Shown: positions 41,539 to 51,236 of the stretch, piece after piece
Layout: every line of letters starts with the position of its first letter
Numbering within the stretch: position 1 is the stretch's first letter
Source of the DNA: CAYMDS01 sp964653195
GTDB lineage: Bacteria; Patescibacteriota; Microgenomatia; Levybacterales; UBA12049
Assembly: GCA_964653195.1 (NCBI GenBank)
Contig: CAZZCX010000001.1
Location: 1 to 64,000 of the forward strand
Direction: 5' to 3'
DNA length: 64,000 nucleotides
Position numbers and translations under genes: made by a program
The notes under the pieces: generated by a model
Seen by the model: only the letters and a program-made list of their open reading frames with translations
Database searches by the model: none
What the model was told of the DNA's origin: nothing

Positions 41539-44016
41539 TCACTTATGGATTTTTAAGATAAATGTATCTTCAGACTTGAAAACTGTCTTTCCAATGCTTT
41601 GAAGCTTCGATTCTTTTAGTAATGGATATTTCTCTCGCTCTAACCTTCCAATTATTACATAAGAGATATTGTATTTTTGTAATAATTCTTTAGTAATTAG
41701 TAAATCTTCAGATTCGTATATTTGCCTTATGTCATCAGTTCTTGAGTTTGGGGCATCTTGTCCTCTCCACAACCATTGGTGGACATACCATCCAAGTACA
41801 GTTGGTAAGCCTGTATTTGCAGAAAATCTTTCGTAATCTGTATAAGAATCACCTTGCGCTTCAAGAATTACTGGCTGGTTTTTGAGATTATTCAACCATA
41901 GATATGCTTCATAATCCCCGCTGGAACGGTTCTTTAAATATTTTACTCCATCTAATCCGACATACGTTTTAAGTCCATTGTAATAAGAAATTACGGCAAA
42001 GTAAGGGTATACCAGTACAAGAGAAATAAGTGTAGCCGAAAGAAATACATAAGCCAAGTAAAGAGGTTTTATGGGTATTGGAAGTAATCTCAAATTATAC
42101 TTTGAAGAAGTCCGTGTGATAACATATCCACTTACTATAGACAACATAATAAATGCCTGAAAAACTAATTTAAACATAGTATTTGCTCTGTAATGATCAG
42201 GATATATATCTTTCATATATATAAATTCAGGAATAATTATTAAAAATGTCGAGATAATTATCAGTAAAAGGATGAATTTATCAGTCTTTTTTAAAGGTTT
42301 ATTTTTTAAGAAAAAGACTAGAAAAGTAAAAATAAAAAAATAAAAGAAACCATATAAAGTCAAAAGTTGCCATAGAGGTGATCTTAGGCAATGATCTGGT
42401 TCAAATAGTAAAGGTCCGATCTTTCTGCTTGTATACTTTGTGGTAACTTTTTGTGAATCTTTTGTATTCATCAGAGATAAGCAGTGATCCGGAACAAAAA
42501 TCTTTTTTATAAGATTTCTATTATCTATGCCATATGTTTTTCCGGACATATCAACAGTTTCTTGAGTTAGAAATATTGAAGGAGCGCCTACTACACCTAT
42601 TCCGCCTACAAGTTTTGATGCATCAAAATTAAAAGAAAATGGGCGAGAAAAAAGGAAAAAAGTAAATAGAAGAATTGATAATTGGACTAGTAAGCCTATA
42701 CCAAAATTTACAATCGGTTTCTTTAACTGAGATGATAGTCCATTGCCCCAATTTATTTTTAATGATAATTCATCTTTTGTTTGTTTTGTGACGTATTCTT
42801 CACTTGTCTTTCTAAAGACTCGATTATAGTGATAATAAAATAATACTAATGCAGTAAGTAGTAAATAAGTTAAGCCGTCCCATGCGTTTGTCATATACAT
42901 GCTGGAGAGAAGAAAACTTATAAACACTAAACCGCTTACTATTGGTTTCATTCTACTTTTTGGGTCAGTAAAAAATATTACAAAGATTGTCGATATGGTG
43001 AGCAGTACTATCGGTATATCAGCAACATGCCCATGAAGATCAGCTACTACCCAGGAGTATATAGGAAATTCATGTATAGTATTGTGAATAAATCTGGTTG
43101 CATTGGGATACCAGTAGTTATTTGGGACTGCCGTCAACTTTTTCTTATCAACTTCATTGCAATAAACTATTTCCTTGCTACCACTTGTGCTAATTTTTTC
43201 ATACGAATCCTTACCGTAGCAAGGATTAACAAGAGACAATTCTAAATTCCAAATAGGCATTGGTTTCTCTACGTCATATGGCTTGAAGAATATATATAAA
43301 ATATGTAGATTACCAGATAGGCTAACCAAGCTGGCTGTTATAAGACCACCAACTATAATTCTAAAGATTTGCTTCTCAATTTTATTAAAAGATCGGGCTA
43401 TGAGTGTTATTCCTAAAGAAAAAGACTCTAAAAAACATAATGCGAACAGTGTTGCGATCATTAAGTTGTAGGTAATAAAAGATGGTATTCCTGATGCCTT
43501 TGTGAGGACAGCAGTTATGAAATGACCGAAATAGTAATAATTTATAGGTAGTCCGGAATACCACATATCAACTGGAGGGAAATAAGTTGAGCGGAGTATA
43601 GAGTTTACAAAACCAAAATCCATATATTTCTCCAGGCCATAAATTTCAGGATTGAATGCGCGAACATAAGACCATGAGAGAAGACAAAGAAAGAAAATAC
43701 ATTCTTCGAATATAAAAAGAAAAATTCTTTTATGATTCAATAATGATTTATAACTTTTGCCTTTCCAAACGAGAATTGGAATTATTGTAAAAGTAAATAT
43801 CAAATAAATCGAATAATTTGTAAACGGGGTTATTTTAAATATACCTAAGACAAAAACCAAATAGCTTATTATTAGTATTCCAAGAATCTTTGAGAACCCA
43901 TAGCCCTTATCTAAAAATGAAGAAAAAATTATACCTGCTAAGGGCAAGAATACAATTCCTGATATAAAAAAAATAATCCACCAGCGAAAAACATACATGA
44001 GATCGTGTATTGGCAT
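41539..44016 (-). CDS. DUF2298 multi-pass membrane protein, predicted glycosyltransferase
   Basis: An 825-residue polytopic protein with about 14 or more helices. It carries the YYY signature of DUF2298 (LPINYYYFGHFITAVLTKASG) preceded by WYSG, the conserved DLHGHVADIP loop, and the late EAQGDSYTDYERFSANTGLP and LGWYVHQWLWRG. It ends in a soluble tail with RQIYES and YVIIGRLER. The family is related to GT-C glycosyltransferases such as GT39 and probably uses lipid-linked sugars outside the membrane. It sits in a glycan gene block, 11 nt downstream of a HAD-like gene in the same direction. Confidence 0.85.
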   Translation of the reverse strand: MPIHDLMYVFRWWIIFFISGIVFLPLAGIIFSSFLDKGYGFSKILGILIISYLVFVLGIFKITPFTNYSIYLIFTFTIIPILVWKGKSYKSLLNHKRIFLFIFEECIFFLCLLSWSYVRAFNPEIYGLEKYMDFGFVNSILRSTYFPPVDMWYSGLPINYYYFGHFITAVLTKASGIPSFITYNLMIATLFALCFLESFSLGITLIARSFNKIEKQIFRIIVGGLITASLVSLSGNLHILYIFFKPYDVEKPMPIWNLELSLVNPCYGKDSYEKISTSGSKEIVYCNEVDKKKLTAVPNNYWYPNATRFIHNTIHEFPIYSWVVADLHGHVADIPIVLLTISTIFVIFFTDPKSRMKPIVSGLVFISFLLSSMYMTNAWDGLTYLLLTALVLFYYHYNRVFRKTSEEYVTKQTKDELSLKINWGNGLSSQLKKPIVNFGIGLLVQLSILLFTFFLFSRPFSFNFDASKLVGGIGVVGAPSIFLTQETVDMSGKTYGIDNRNLIKKIFVPDHCLSLMNTKDSQKVTTKYTSRKIGPLLFEPDHCLRSPLWQLLTLYGFFYFFIFTFLVFFLKNKPLKKTDKFILLLIIISTFLIIIPEFIYMKDIYPDHYRANTMFKLVFQAFIMLSIVSGYVITRTSSKYNLRLLPIPIKPLYLAYVFLSATLISLVLVYPYFAVISYYNGLKTYVGLDGVKYLKNRSSGDYEAYLWLNNLKNQPVILEAQGDSYTDYERFSANTGLPTVLGWYVHQWLWRGQDAPNSRTDDIRQIYESEDLLITKELLQKYNISYVIIGRLEREKYPLLKESKLQSIGKTVFKSEDTFILKIHK

Positions 44017-44027
44017 ATGAAAATTTT

Positions 44028-44570
44028 CTAATCTGTAAGTACATCTGAAATCTTTGTTATAGCGCGGATATTTTTGGAGATACTTTTATCAATTTTGTTA
44101 TTTAACCAGTATAACTTAGTTTTATTGTTTCTTGAAGCGATATATTTAAGTAAATATAGGTCATCGTCAACAAATTTATCAAGCTCTAATTTCTTAATTT
44201 TTTCAAATTTGAAAATATGAGGTTGATTATTCTCAAAATTAAAATATAATTTATTAAATATATTTTCTAGTTTCTGTTTTATTATGATACTTGTGGTTTG
44301 TTTTTGTAAAAAACTAAATCTACTGGAGATTAAATATAAATTATAATTCTTATCTAATGATAATTGCTTTACAAATAAAATATTTTTTTTAACTACTGGT
44401 CTTAAAAAAGATGCATGAGATATTTCTCGTATTTTTTGCTCAAATTTTGAGGGGTATCTGTATTTCAATTCCCCATTCATTTTCCCTCGATATAAACGTT
44501 CAATTATTCTCTGAGGTATAATAGGAGGTGTATTTATAAATATATTATCTAAATCAAAGCCAATTTTCAT
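44028..44570 (-). CDS. HAD-superfamily-like hydrolase
   Basis: A 180-residue protein starting MKIGFDLDN, with DxD-like motif I (FDLDN), a motif II-like LISSRFS, a basic region with lysines, and a motif III/IV-like FVDDDLYLL. This order matches small HAD phosphatases, although motif I has Asn in the third aspartate-flanking position and conservation is loose. A TATAAT (44577-44582) ends 6 nt before this ATG, supporting it over an upstream ATG at 44585. Divergent from the GT4 gene; substrate unknown. Confidence 0.6.
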   Translation of the reverse strand: MKIGFDLDNIFINTPPIIPQRIIERLYRGKMNGELKYRYPSKFEQKIREISHASFLRPVVKKNILFVKQLSLDKNYNLYLISSRFSFLQKQTTSIIIKQKLENIFNKLYFNFENNQPHIFKFEKIKKLELDKFVDDDLYLLKYIASRNNKTKLYWLNNKIDKSISKNIRAITKISDVLTD

Positions 44571-44598
44571 ATAATTATTATACACATCTATAACAATA

Positions 44599-45732
44599 AT
44601 GAATATATTATTTACTGTTAGTTATTACAAGCCGTATATATCAGGAATTACAGTTTATGCTCAACGTTTAGCAGCTTCTCTTTCAAAACGTGGTTATAAT
44701 GTAACAATAGTAACTACGCAGTTAGATAAAAATTTATCCAAAAAAGAAATCGAGAAAGGTGTTCGAGTAATTCGTGTTCCTATAGCATTAAAGCTTTATA
44801 AGGGATTTATTATGCCCTCTTATATATTTAAAATTTGGCAGCAAGTAAGTAAATCAGAAGCAGTTGTATCTCATTTACCCCAGTTTGAAAGTCTTTTTGT
44901 AGCATTTATAGCGAAAATTCTAAGAAAAAAGTACTATGTGATTTATCATTGTGAAGTGAAGTTGCCTAGTAGTATATTTGGTAGAATTATTGAGTTACTT
45001 TTATATCACTTTCATTTTATAACATTAGTGCTCGCTGATAAAATAATTACTACTACAAAAGATTATGCAATTAATTCTTCATTGTTGCCAAAGTTTTTGG
45101 CTAAAACTTTTTATATTTATCCTCCAATTCCACATTTACCGTTGAATGATATATCAGTTAGTGATAATTTGATGAAGCAAAAAATATATGCGATAGGTGT
45201 AGTAGCGCGATTATCTACTGAGAAAGGTTTTGAATATCTATTTTCAGCGATACCATTTATCAAAAAAAGTCTAGGAGAAAATTTCGAAATACATATTGTT
45301 GGGCCAATGTACCCAATGGGAGAATCTGCATATATGAAAAAGCTTTCTTCACTCTTAGAGAAATTTAAGAATTACATTCATTTTACAGATACTATTAAGG
45401 ATAACGAAATGGTTAAATTTTATAAAAGTCTTGATGTCCTTGTCTTGCCTAGTATAAATAAAACTGAAGCATTCGGGATGGTTCAGGTCGAAGCTATGCT
45501 TTGTGGTGTGCCTGTAGTAGCAAGTAACTTACCAGGAGTTAGAGTTCCAATCAGAGTTACTGGAATGGGTGAGATTGCAGTGCCCGCTGATTCTGAAAGT
45601 TTGGCACAAAAGATTGTAAAAGTCTTGCATAATAAAGAGAAATACTGTAAAAACACGTCAAGAGTTAAAAAAATATTCTCTTATGAAAAAACTATCCAAC
45701 AATATGAAAAAATACTTAACAGCGTTTCTTAG
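44599..45732 (+). CDS. GT4-family glycosyltransferase
   Basis: A 377-residue GT-B enzyme. The N-terminal acceptor domain begins ILFTVSYYKPYISGITVYAQ (glycine loop). The donor domain has VVARLSTEKGFEYLF and the catalytic-side EAFGMVQVEAMLCGVPVVAS, the EX7E motif of GT4 retaining enzymes. It should transfer a nucleotide-activated sugar to a lipid or glycan acceptor on the cytoplasmic side. It overlaps the following methyltransferase gene by 50 nt, or 29 nt if that gene starts at 45704. Confidence 0.9.
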   Translation: MNILFTVSYYKPYISGITVYAQRLAASLSKRGYNVTIVTTQLDKNLSKKEIEKGVRVIRVPIALKLYKGFIMPSYIFKIWQQVSKSEAVVSHLPQFESLFVAFIAKILRKKYYVIYHCEVKLPSSIFGRIIELLLYHFHFITLVLADKIITTTKDYAINSSLLPKFLAKTFYIYPPIPHLPLNDISVSDNLMKQKIYAIGVVARLSTEKGFEYLFSAIPFIKKSLGENFEIHIVGPMYPMGESAYMKKLSSLLEKFKNYIHFTDTIKDNEMVKFYKSLDVLVLPSINKTEAFGMVQVEAMLCGVPVVASNLPGVRVPIRVTGMGEIAVPADSESLAQKIVKVLHNKEKYCKNTSRVKKIFSYEKTIQQYEKILNSVS

Positions 45733-46465
45733 GGAAAAGCCATTTTTTTTTGCAGTTGTGCGTCCAAAAGAAGCAAGTCTTTATCAGCCCTTTAAGCCAT
45801 TTATAGGACCAATATTAGATCTTGGTTGTGGAGATGGTTTTTTTGCATCTGTTGCCTTTGGTAGATTAGATGCAGGAGTCGATCCAGATAATAATGCAGT
45901 TAAAGAAGCAAAAGCTCGTCGTATATATAAAGAAATAAGATACTATGATGGAAATAAAATCCCTTATGAAAATAAATACTTTTCTACTGTTGTTAGTAAT
46001 TCAACCCTGGAACATATTTCTAACTTAGACGATGTACTCAAGGAAACTTCACGAGTCTTGAAAAAAAACGGAAAGTTTTATTTTACAACTGTTACAGATT
46101 CTTGGCCAGAATATTTATTTGGAAATCTGTTTCTAGGTGACTTATACAAGAAATATTTTGTAGATAAATCTAAACATTATAATATGTACTCTATAAGTAA
46201 ATGGAAAAAGTTATTAAAGGTTCATGGTTTTAGTGTTATATCATATCAACATTACCTAGATAATAAAAAAATTTTGTGGCTATTTGATATTTCTCATTAT
46301 TTTAGTTTTCCATCTTTAATTACGAAAAAGATTTTAGGTAAGTGGGTACTATTCCCCAACAAGGAGAAGGCAGCAGGAAAGCTCAAAGATTTTTTAATTA
46401 AACAGACTAAGAATGATAACAGAAAAGGACCTTATCTATTTATTTCTGCAATAAAAATAAATTAA
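45683..46465 (+). CDS. SAM-dependent methyltransferase (Methyltransf_11 type)
   Basis: A 260-residue class I methyltransferase: motif I is ILDLGCGDGFFASVAFG, then VDPDNNAVKEA, the NSTLEHISNLDDVLKE post-II region and LKKNGKFYFTTVTD. It probably methylates a glycan or lipid intermediate made by its neighbours (inference). Starts at 45683 or 45704 are equally acceptable. Its stop overlaps that of the convergent GT39 gene by 4 nt. Confidence 0.82.
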   Translation: MKKLSNNMKKYLTAFLREKPFFFAVVRPKEASLYQPFKPFIGPILDLGCGDGFFASVAFGRLDAGVDPDNNAVKEAKARRIYKEIRYYDGNKIPYENKYFSTVVSNSTLEHISNLDDVLKETSRVLKKNGKFYFTTVTDSWPEYLFGNLFLGDLYKKYFVDKSKHYNMYSISKWKKLLKVHGFSVISYQHYLDNKKILWLFDISHYFSFPSLITKKILGKWVLFPNKEKAAGKLKDFLIKQTKNDNRKGPYLFISAIKIN

Positions 46466-48195
46466 TTACCTCTGACTTTTTTATAAATAAGTACTTGTGG
46501 ATGGTCATAAACAGTGAAAGATTCTTCTGATAAATCATCAGGTATAGTAAGTGGTATACCTAGATACTCTAATGAAGGATAAGAGTTAAATTCTGCAATT
46601 TTTATAAAACCGCGTTTTCCGGCAAACAAATCATCATAGAATTTGCTGGTGATAGGATACCTCTCAGGGACTCGAGAAATACTTGCCCAAGCTCTATTTG
46701 AAGATAGGATATAATAGTCGGATTGAGATAAAACCTCATTTAATTTTTCCCATTTTTCACTAGAGTCAGGATTGAATATATGAAGTTCAAGATGGTTGAA
46801 ATATTTTTGTTGACCAGCAAACCGAAGAGGTAATGGATCATCCCATACTTCCCAAGCTATTACACTTCCTTCCGGAATATTATCATAAATCCAATCTGAT
46901 GCTTCAATTCTTGAATGAGGTGTTTTATAAATTGACAAAAAAGATAAAGGCCAGATAACGACAATTATTAAGCAAATAAATTTAAAAATTACATGCTTAT
47001 TTGTTAGCAAGCTATCCCACCCTAATGCAGCAAAAATTGCCAGAAAAGGATAAATAAAAATAAAATATCTAATAGCTTTGACTATTTGCGTAGATTGAAA
47101 TAAGAAAAATGCCATGACCCAAAGAAGTATGGTTATAAAAATAATATTTCTTTTTCTTGCTAATATGATGACAATGCCTAATATCGCAAAAAAGAAATAA
47201 GGTATACCTACACCGAATAGTATTAAATTAAAAAGACTAAATAATACTGGTGTTCTGTTAAGCCACTGGACTCCGGGCGGAAACCAGGCATCTTCGCTCT
47301 CCCAAGACTTAAGTGTTTGCCAATTTTGGATTAGGAGTGTACTAATTTTCGGATTTAAAAAAGATGCATTTTCAAACATATAGGGATTAGAAATACGAAT
47401 TGAAAAATACGTAAAAAACAGAAAGATCATAAATGACATTATTAAAGTTAAAAGTGTTTTTTTATTTTCTTTAAAAATTGCTACAAATGATCTGGAAAAT
47501 TTGATACGCTGCACATAATAGATTCCAATAATCGATAGTAATAGAGGAAGAAAGAATATAGCAGTAATTTTTGATCCGAATGCGAATCCAAGGAAAATTC
47601 CGCTAAATATTAACGGTTGGTATTCGTTTTTAATATAAAATCTAATACAAAAATAAAAAGAAGCAAATAGAAAGGTGTTAAGAAATAGATCTACAGCAAA
47701 AAAATGAGAAAGTTGTATAGGTAATACGCTTATAGCATAGAAGAATGAAGCCAAATATTTAATGGAGCTATTAAGCTTTAACTTTTCTTCAATTAGCTTA
47801 ATAGTTTTATAAATTAGTATGACGGTAAGTATATCCAAAAACGCAGAGAATAATCGTCCGGTAATAGTAAAGCCATTATAATTATCATTAGCACTGAAAA
47901 TTGATGCAAGTTTATTAAGAGTTATAGGTAGCGCGCCATAAACGTAAAAAGGATATTTTCTGTTACCTTCATTGTCATATAAATTAACAGGATTTAGGCT
48001 TGATGTTTTGGGATTTAGATAATTTTTCAAACTATTTGGTATCTTTGTATCTATACCAACCATTGTGAGAAATCTTTCATCAGGGTGAAGATGTGTGTTA
48101 TTATCCCAATTTATACCGGTAAATCGAAGAATAATTGCTAGAATGATAATTCCTATTATTAATAATTTAGTCGCAATTTGGTTAAATGAAGACAT
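46462..48195 (-). CDS. GT39-like membrane glycosyltransferase
   Basis: A 577-residue GT-C protein with about 12 membrane helices. After the first helix comes the external loop with the acidic pair HLHPDERFLTMV, typical of ArnT/PMT-like enzymes, and LPIQLSHFFAVDLFLNTFLF. A soluble C-terminal domain (about 430-577) contains PRSFD-like nucleotide-independent segments. It probably transfers sugars from polyprenyl phosphate to a surface acceptor. Paralogous to the next gene upstream in the operon, 5 nt away. Confidence 0.82.
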   Translation of the reverse strand: MSSFNQIATKLLIIGIIILAIILRFTGINWDNNTHLHPDERFLTMVGIDTKIPNSLKNYLNPKTSSLNPVNLYDNEGNRKYPFYVYGALPITLNKLASIFSANDNYNGFTITGRLFSAFLDILTVILIYKTIKLIEEKLKLNSSIKYLASFFYAISVLPIQLSHFFAVDLFLNTFLFASFYFCIRFYIKNEYQPLIFSGIFLGFAFGSKITAIFFLPLLLSIIGIYYVQRIKFSRSFVAIFKENKKTLLTLIMSFMIFLFFTYFSIRISNPYMFENASFLNPKISTLLIQNWQTLKSWESEDAWFPPGVQWLNRTPVLFSLFNLILFGVGIPYFFFAILGIVIILARKRNIIFITILLWVMAFFLFQSTQIVKAIRYFIFIYPFLAIFAALGWDSLLTNKHVIFKFICLIIVVIWPLSFLSIYKTPHSRIEASDWIYDNIPEGSVIAWEVWDDPLPLRFAGQQKYFNHLELHIFNPDSSEKWEKLNEVLSQSDYYILSSNRAWASISRVPERYPITSKFYDDLFAGKRGFIKIAEFNSYPSLEYLGIPLTIPDDLSEESFTVYDHPQVLIYKKVRGN

Positions 48196-48200
48196 ATAAC

Positions 48201-49880
48201 TTATTTAATCTTTTTGAAAATATAGACTGTCGGATTGTCAAATACATTTACTGTCTGTTCGAAAGATAACATTGGGTTATTTATATAAATTATTTTACAA
48301 TAAAAATCACATGGCGATTTAAAAATTAGTTTATATTTAGTGATGTCAAAGAAAGATGTATAAATCAAATATCGCTTTGGAAAACGCGTTTTTTTAAGTT
48401 GTGCCATTTTTAAAAGTCGTTCGCTGGGAAGTATGATATATTCTGTATTAGAAAGCGTTTGCGATAGCGGAGTGTTATTGCATAAATCATCGCTTTTTTC
48501 TGAATTATAAAAATCACAAAGGACGATATTGTGCAGATTGGGATTAAAAGCAATTATACCTAGGTCATATGTTTCACTAATTATTTTACTATTTGAAGGT
48601 ATATTTTGCTTCGCCCATTCTGCTGCTGCTACTCTATTGTCGGGTTTAGCAAGCACGGTTACAAAATAAGAAAAGGTAAAAATTAAACTGATTATTGAGA
48701 CTATACTTAATACTTGATATTTAATGCTTGATAACTTTGGATTATTTAGAAATAAATCTGTAATCAGTATTGAGACAATCAAATAAATAAATGGCAATGT
48801 CGGCACCATATAACGTGTCCACTTAACAAATAAAAATGCTTGGGAAAGGAAAAGTAGTAAGTAGCAAGAAATAAGTAGCAAATAATTCTTGTTTTTTGAT
48901 TTAACAGATATCCAAAAGATATAAAAAAAAGAAGGAATAAATAGAACAGTAATAAGAGGATTAAGTAGGAAAGGATATATATATTTAAAATGATACAAAA
49001 CTGGAATTGTATCGAAAAACTCATGAGTATAGAAGACATCAATCGCTCCTGTTGCAACTTTTGATTCGTAATTTATACTGTTTTCGAAAGAAGGAAAATC
49101 TAAAAATGTAAATGGATTACTAATTAAATATATTAACGATGCCGAGCCTAATATTAAAAAGGAGGAAAGGAATTTAAAAGATATTTTTTTAAATAAAACA
49201 AATCTATATCTCTCTTCAGGTATTTTATTAAATGCTGATATTAATATACTAAATAAAGGTAGGATGACAAATAAAATATTCGATATTTTTGTAGATATTA
49301 AAATTCCTAGAATTAATCCGGTAAGTATTAATGCTTTAATACTAATCTGATGACTCAACTTTATGGCAGTCCAAATTAGGAGCAGGCAAAAAAAAGTAAT
49401 CCATATTTCAAAAGTTCCAAAGTGAGAAAATTGAATAAATCCCACACTTGAAGAAGCAAGAAAGGCTGCTAGTAAGCCTACTTTTTCTGAGTGTATTTTT
49501 TTACCGATTTTATATATCAAAGCGATAATCAAAATAGAGAAAAAAGCAGAAAAAAATCTTCCAATAAAAATAGCTTGATCAAAAGGAATTTGAAAATTAT
49601 CATTCGGTTGGTTGAATGTAAGTTGAAAATATCTAACTAAGTTCAGCAATACTCCTGTGAAGTAGACTGTGTATATTGGTAATGATCCATATGCAAAAAA
49701 ATTAGGATTCATTTGCCCAGGAAATTTTAACTGAGAAATAGAAGAAGCTATATTTCTTTCATCTGGATGGAAATAGTAAGGTGCGCCCCAGTTCAAATTG
49801 TAATATCTCAGAAAAGCTCCAAGAACCATTAAGCATATTAAGGTAAGTACTGTTTTATTTTTTACTAGATATTTTTTCAT
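48201..49880 (-). CDS. GT39-like membrane glycosyltransferase, second paralogue
   Basis: A 559-residue GT-C protein with the same layout: first helix, PYYFHPDERNIASSISQLKF acidic loop, then many helices including FIQFSHFGTFEIWITFF, and a C-terminal soluble part with AAEWAKQNIPSNSKIISETYD. The neighbouring paralogue has a similar EASDWIYDNIPEGSVI segment. It overlaps the upstream FAD-protein gene by 26 nt, indicating translational coupling. Confidence 0.82.
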   Translation of the reverse strand: MKKYLVKNKTVLTLICLMVLGAFLRYYNLNWGAPYYFHPDERNIASSISQLKFPGQMNPNFFAYGSLPIYTVYFTGVLLNLVRYFQLTFNQPNDNFQIPFDQAIFIGRFFSAFFSILIIALIYKIGKKIHSEKVGLLAAFLASSSVGFIQFSHFGTFEIWITFFCLLLIWTAIKLSHQISIKALILTGLILGILISTKISNILFVILPLFSILISAFNKIPEERYRFVLFKKISFKFLSSFLILGSASLIYLISNPFTFLDFPSFENSINYESKVATGAIDVFYTHEFFDTIPVLYHFKYIYPFLLNPLITVLFIPSFFYIFWISVKSKNKNYLLLISCYLLLFLSQAFLFVKWTRYMVPTLPFIYLIVSILITDLFLNNPKLSSIKYQVLSIVSIISLIFTFSYFVTVLAKPDNRVAAAEWAKQNIPSNSKIISETYDLGIIAFNPNLHNIVLCDFYNSEKSDDLCNNTPLSQTLSNTEYIILPSERLLKMAQLKKTRFPKRYLIYTSFFDITKYKLIFKSPCDFYCKIIYINNPMLSFEQTVNVFDNPTVYIFKKIK

Positions 49881-51153
49881 GTAAGATCAGTTTAGCTACT
49901 ATCTGACCAAGCTCAACAGCATAGTTAGTTCCTCTGTCCCATGGATATACCTGTTCAATATTGGCAAGAAATACGTTGGATAACGGTGTTAACATTGAGG
50001 GCATAATTTCTGAATAATTTACAGGAACTATTGGTTGGGCAAAAGGAGCTTTAAATAATCGCATGCCTATCAAATTATTTTTATAAACAGGATTAATTTT
50101 TTTTAAAAATGGATCAAAAATTGAAAGCATATCCTCTTCAGTCATAGAAAAATATGGATGATTAGGAGTAACATAATTTCCAAGATAGACTATGTGTTCA
50201 TTGTTGTAATTTCTTTTATCCATGAAGTTTGTATGCTCTACTATTGCCATTACTGGTGATCTATTATCGCAAACACTAAGCCAGTAAGTTTTATCGTGGA
50301 AAAATGGTTTACTTAGTCTAAGAACGAGATTGGTAGCGCCCAAGCCCTTGAGTCTATTTAGCCTTTTAATATAAGATTCCGGTAGCTGAGGGGTAATTTT
50401 TTGAAAAAGAAATGAAGGTAGTGTGACGATTGCCTTATCGAATTTTACTGTTTTTTTATTTCCTTTTTCTTTTAATACAATTTTTATACCCCCTGAATCT
50501 CTTAATTCTAATATTTCTTTATTGAATAATATCTTTCCTTTATTTTCCTCGATTATAGAAACTAAATGTTTTGCAAAAGATAAAAATCCTCCTTCTGGAT
50601 ATACTAAAGATGGAGTTCTCTTTTTGATACGAGCCCAAAACCAGGCAAGTGAAATATCTGAAATGTAAGAATCAAATTTATTATGAAATTGGGGCTGCCA
50701 AAGAGTTTTATATGCGTTTTCTCCCATAGTTTTTTGTAGAAAAGATTCAGCATGAATTTTTTCAAGAGGTTGCCAGTAAGGATTAAATTTAAGAAACCCC
50801 AACACTGCTGCCATACGTAACTTATCAGTAATCGGTAATTTTGGAAAACGCAAAACGCTTAAAGGTGAATCAAGTTGATAAATAGAATTATCAACATATA
50901 CTGATGTTTTAGGTCGAGGTATTAAGACGGCATGATTGATCTCTTTCGCTAAATCAATAATATACTTGTCGTTTGCGAACCAGTGGTGGTAGTGTTTTTC
51001 AAGTGTCCATTTCCAGCTTTTCTCTTGATAACCAATAGCGAGTCCACCGGGTTGCGAATCTTTCTCAAAAACTGTAACTTCATGTCCTGTTTTTATTAGT
51101 TGATATGCTGCTGAAAGACCTGTGAACCCGGCTCCTATTATTGCTATTTTCAT
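49855..51153 (-). CDS. FAD-dependent amine-oxidase-like protein
   Basis: A 432-residue flavoprotein with an N-terminal dinucleotide-binding motif IAIIGAGFTGLSAAYQL and VFEKDSQPGG, followed by KYHHWF-like substrate loop and the C-terminal GTNYAVELGQIVA FAD contact. It belongs to the NAD(P)-binding amine oxidase/protoporphyrinogen oxidase/UDP-galactopyranose mutase-like group. In a glycan operon it may modify a sugar nucleotide or lipid, but this is unproven. A TACAAT (51162-51167) ends 8 nt before this ATG and excludes the upstream ATG at 51162. Confidence 0.8.
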   Translation of the reverse strand: MKIAIIGAGFTGLSAAYQLIKTGHEVTVFEKDSQPGGLAIGYQEKSWKWTLEKHYHHWFANDKYIIDLAKEINHAVLIPRPKTSVYVDNSIYQLDSPLSVLRFPKLPITDKLRMAAVLGFLKFNPYWQPLEKIHAESFLQKTMGENAYKTLWQPQFHNKFDSYISDISLAWFWARIKKRTPSLVYPEGGFLSFAKHLVSIIEENKGKILFNKEILELRDSGGIKIVLKEKGNKKTVKFDKAIVTLPSFLFQKITPQLPESYIKRLNRLKGLGATNLVLRLSKPFFHDKTYWLSVCDNRSPVMAIVEHTNFMDKRNYNNEHIVYLGNYVTPNHPYFSMTEEDMLSIFDPFLKKINPVYKNNLIGMRLFKAPFAQPIVPVNYSEIMPSMLTPLSNVFLANIEQVYPWDRGTNYAVELGQIVAKLILHEKISSKK

Positions 51154-51236
51154 ACTAATCAATTGTACAATAAATTTAGATTATAGATCGGTAATTTAAA
51201 TTTTTAAATGTTTTAAAGATAAATATTGTGAAGATT

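Noticed and set aside
44028..44585. ATG at 44585 as the start of the HAD-like gene.
   Set aside because: It lies upstream of a TATAAT (44577-44582) that would be the promoter; the ATG at 44570 gives a standard HAD N-terminus.
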